From an uncultured Oscillospiraceae bacterium (GTDB taxonomy: Bacteria > Bacillota > Clostridia > Oscillospirales > Oscillospiraceae): 5,530 nt of DNA. The notes beneath the pieces are model-generated. The model saw only the letters and a program-made list of their open reading frames with translations. It made no database searches and had not been told where the DNA came from. The DNA is taken from assembly GCA_944385595.1 (NCBI GenBank), contig CALWXY010000056.1, forward strand, positions 1 to 5,530. Reading direction: 5' to 3'. Positions 5,326 to 5,530 of the stretch are shown here, piece after piece. Position 1 is the stretch's first letter. Each line of letters opens with the position of its first letter. The translations under genes and the position numbers were made by a program.

Positions 5326-5369
5326 GTGGCGCGGAGCGCGACAAAAAACAAAAAATTTTAAAAAGCGTA

Positions 5370-5398
5370 TTGACAATCGGGGAAAACTGTTGTATTAT
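5370..5398 (+). promoter_or_regulatory. tRNA operon promoter with AT-rich upstream element
   Basis: A perfect TTGACA (5370-5375) is followed after 17 nt by TATTAT (5393-5398, five of six). Just upstream, 5341-5365 is nearly pure A/T in phased A-tracts, as in the UP elements of stable-RNA promoters. Transcription should start near 5405, about 8 nt before tRNA-Asp. Confidence 0.85.
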
Positions 5399-5412
5399 AG
5401 CAAAGCGCTTGT

Positions 5413-5489
5413 GGCCCAGTAGTTCAGTTGGTTAGAACGCCAGCCTGTCACGCTGGAGGTCGACGGTTCGAGCCCGTTCTGGGTCGCCA
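5413..5489 (+). tRNA. tRNA-Asp(GUC)
   Basis: A full cloverleaf folds by eye. The acceptor stem is GGCCCAG with CTGGGTC (one G-U pair). The D stem is GTTC/GAAC, the anticodon stem CCAGC/GCTGG with anticodon GTC at 5447-5449, and the T stem GACGG/CCGTT around TTCGAGC. The discriminator is G73, as expected for Asp, and the CCA end is encoded (5487-5489). Confidence 0.97.
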
Positions 5490-5492
5490 CAT

Positions 5493-5530
5493 GCATCTAT
5501 AGCTCAGTAGGTAGAGCGCATCCTTGGTAA
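5493..5530 (+). tRNA. tRNA-Thr(GGU), 3' half cut off by the window
   Basis: The gene begins 3 nt after the CCA of tRNA-Asp, in the same transcript. The acceptor 5' strand is GCATCTA, the D stem GCTC/GAGC, and the anticodon 5' strand CATCC, followed by the loop TTGGTAA with anticodon GGT at 5526-5528. The window ends at the last base of the anticodon loop, so the rest cannot be checked. Confidence 0.9.

Noticed and set aside
5329..5339. GCGC-GGA-GCGC hairpin upstream of the tRNA promoter
   Set aside because: Only a 4-bp stem and no T-tract in the right place, so it is not a convincing terminator or operator.

Overview
The window looks like chromosomal DNA from a GC-rich member of the Clostridia, most likely an uncultured gut Oscillospiraceae-type Firmicute. 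This is inference. It rests on strong GGAGG-type ribosome binding sites, a Firmicute-style multi-TM histidine kinase with a variant ATPase lid, a UPF0251 (DUF134)/NifX-like pair typical of anaerobes, a secreted protein with a copper-amine-oxidase-like N domain, and TTGACA-type promoters. All five protein stop codons seen are TGA. No mobile element, CRISPR array or rRNA is visible.

Layout. (1) Positions 2-2494, + strand: the 3' part of a sensor histidine kinase gene, cut by the left edge, then 18 nt later a gene for a small four-helix membrane protein with a YcxB-like C-terminal domain. The two form an operon that ends at a perfect hairpin terminator. (2) Positions 2533-3305, - strand: a two-gene operon whose start and stop codons overlap (ATGA). 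It encodes a UPF0251/DUF134 DNA-binding protein, then a NifX/NifB-type protein with a His/Cys-rich tail. It has a clear promoter (TTGACA, 16 nt, extended TATAGT) and two near-identical 15-bp sites, one overlapping the promoter and one in the leader. (3) Positions 3414-5267, - strand: a two-gene operon for a secreted protein with a polysaccharide-deacetylase-like fold that has lost its catalytic residues, then a stand-alone GlmU-type nucleotidyltransferase. It ends at a strong terminator that starts directly at the stop codon. (4) Positions 5370-5530, + strand: a tRNA promoter, tRNA-Asp(GUC), and the first half of tRNA-Thr(GGU), cut by the right edge.

How the parts may work together. The kinase and its membrane neighbour are probably a signalling unit whose response regulator lies upstream of the window. 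The UPF0251/NifX-like pair looks like a self-regulated module that senses or handles metal or Fe-S clusters. The deacetylase-like protein and the GlmU-type enzyme point to the cell envelope or amino-sugar metabolism. The best candidate for something undescribed is the UPF0251 operon with its paired CATATGCCGG sites, followed by the pseudo-deacetylase/half-GlmU operon.
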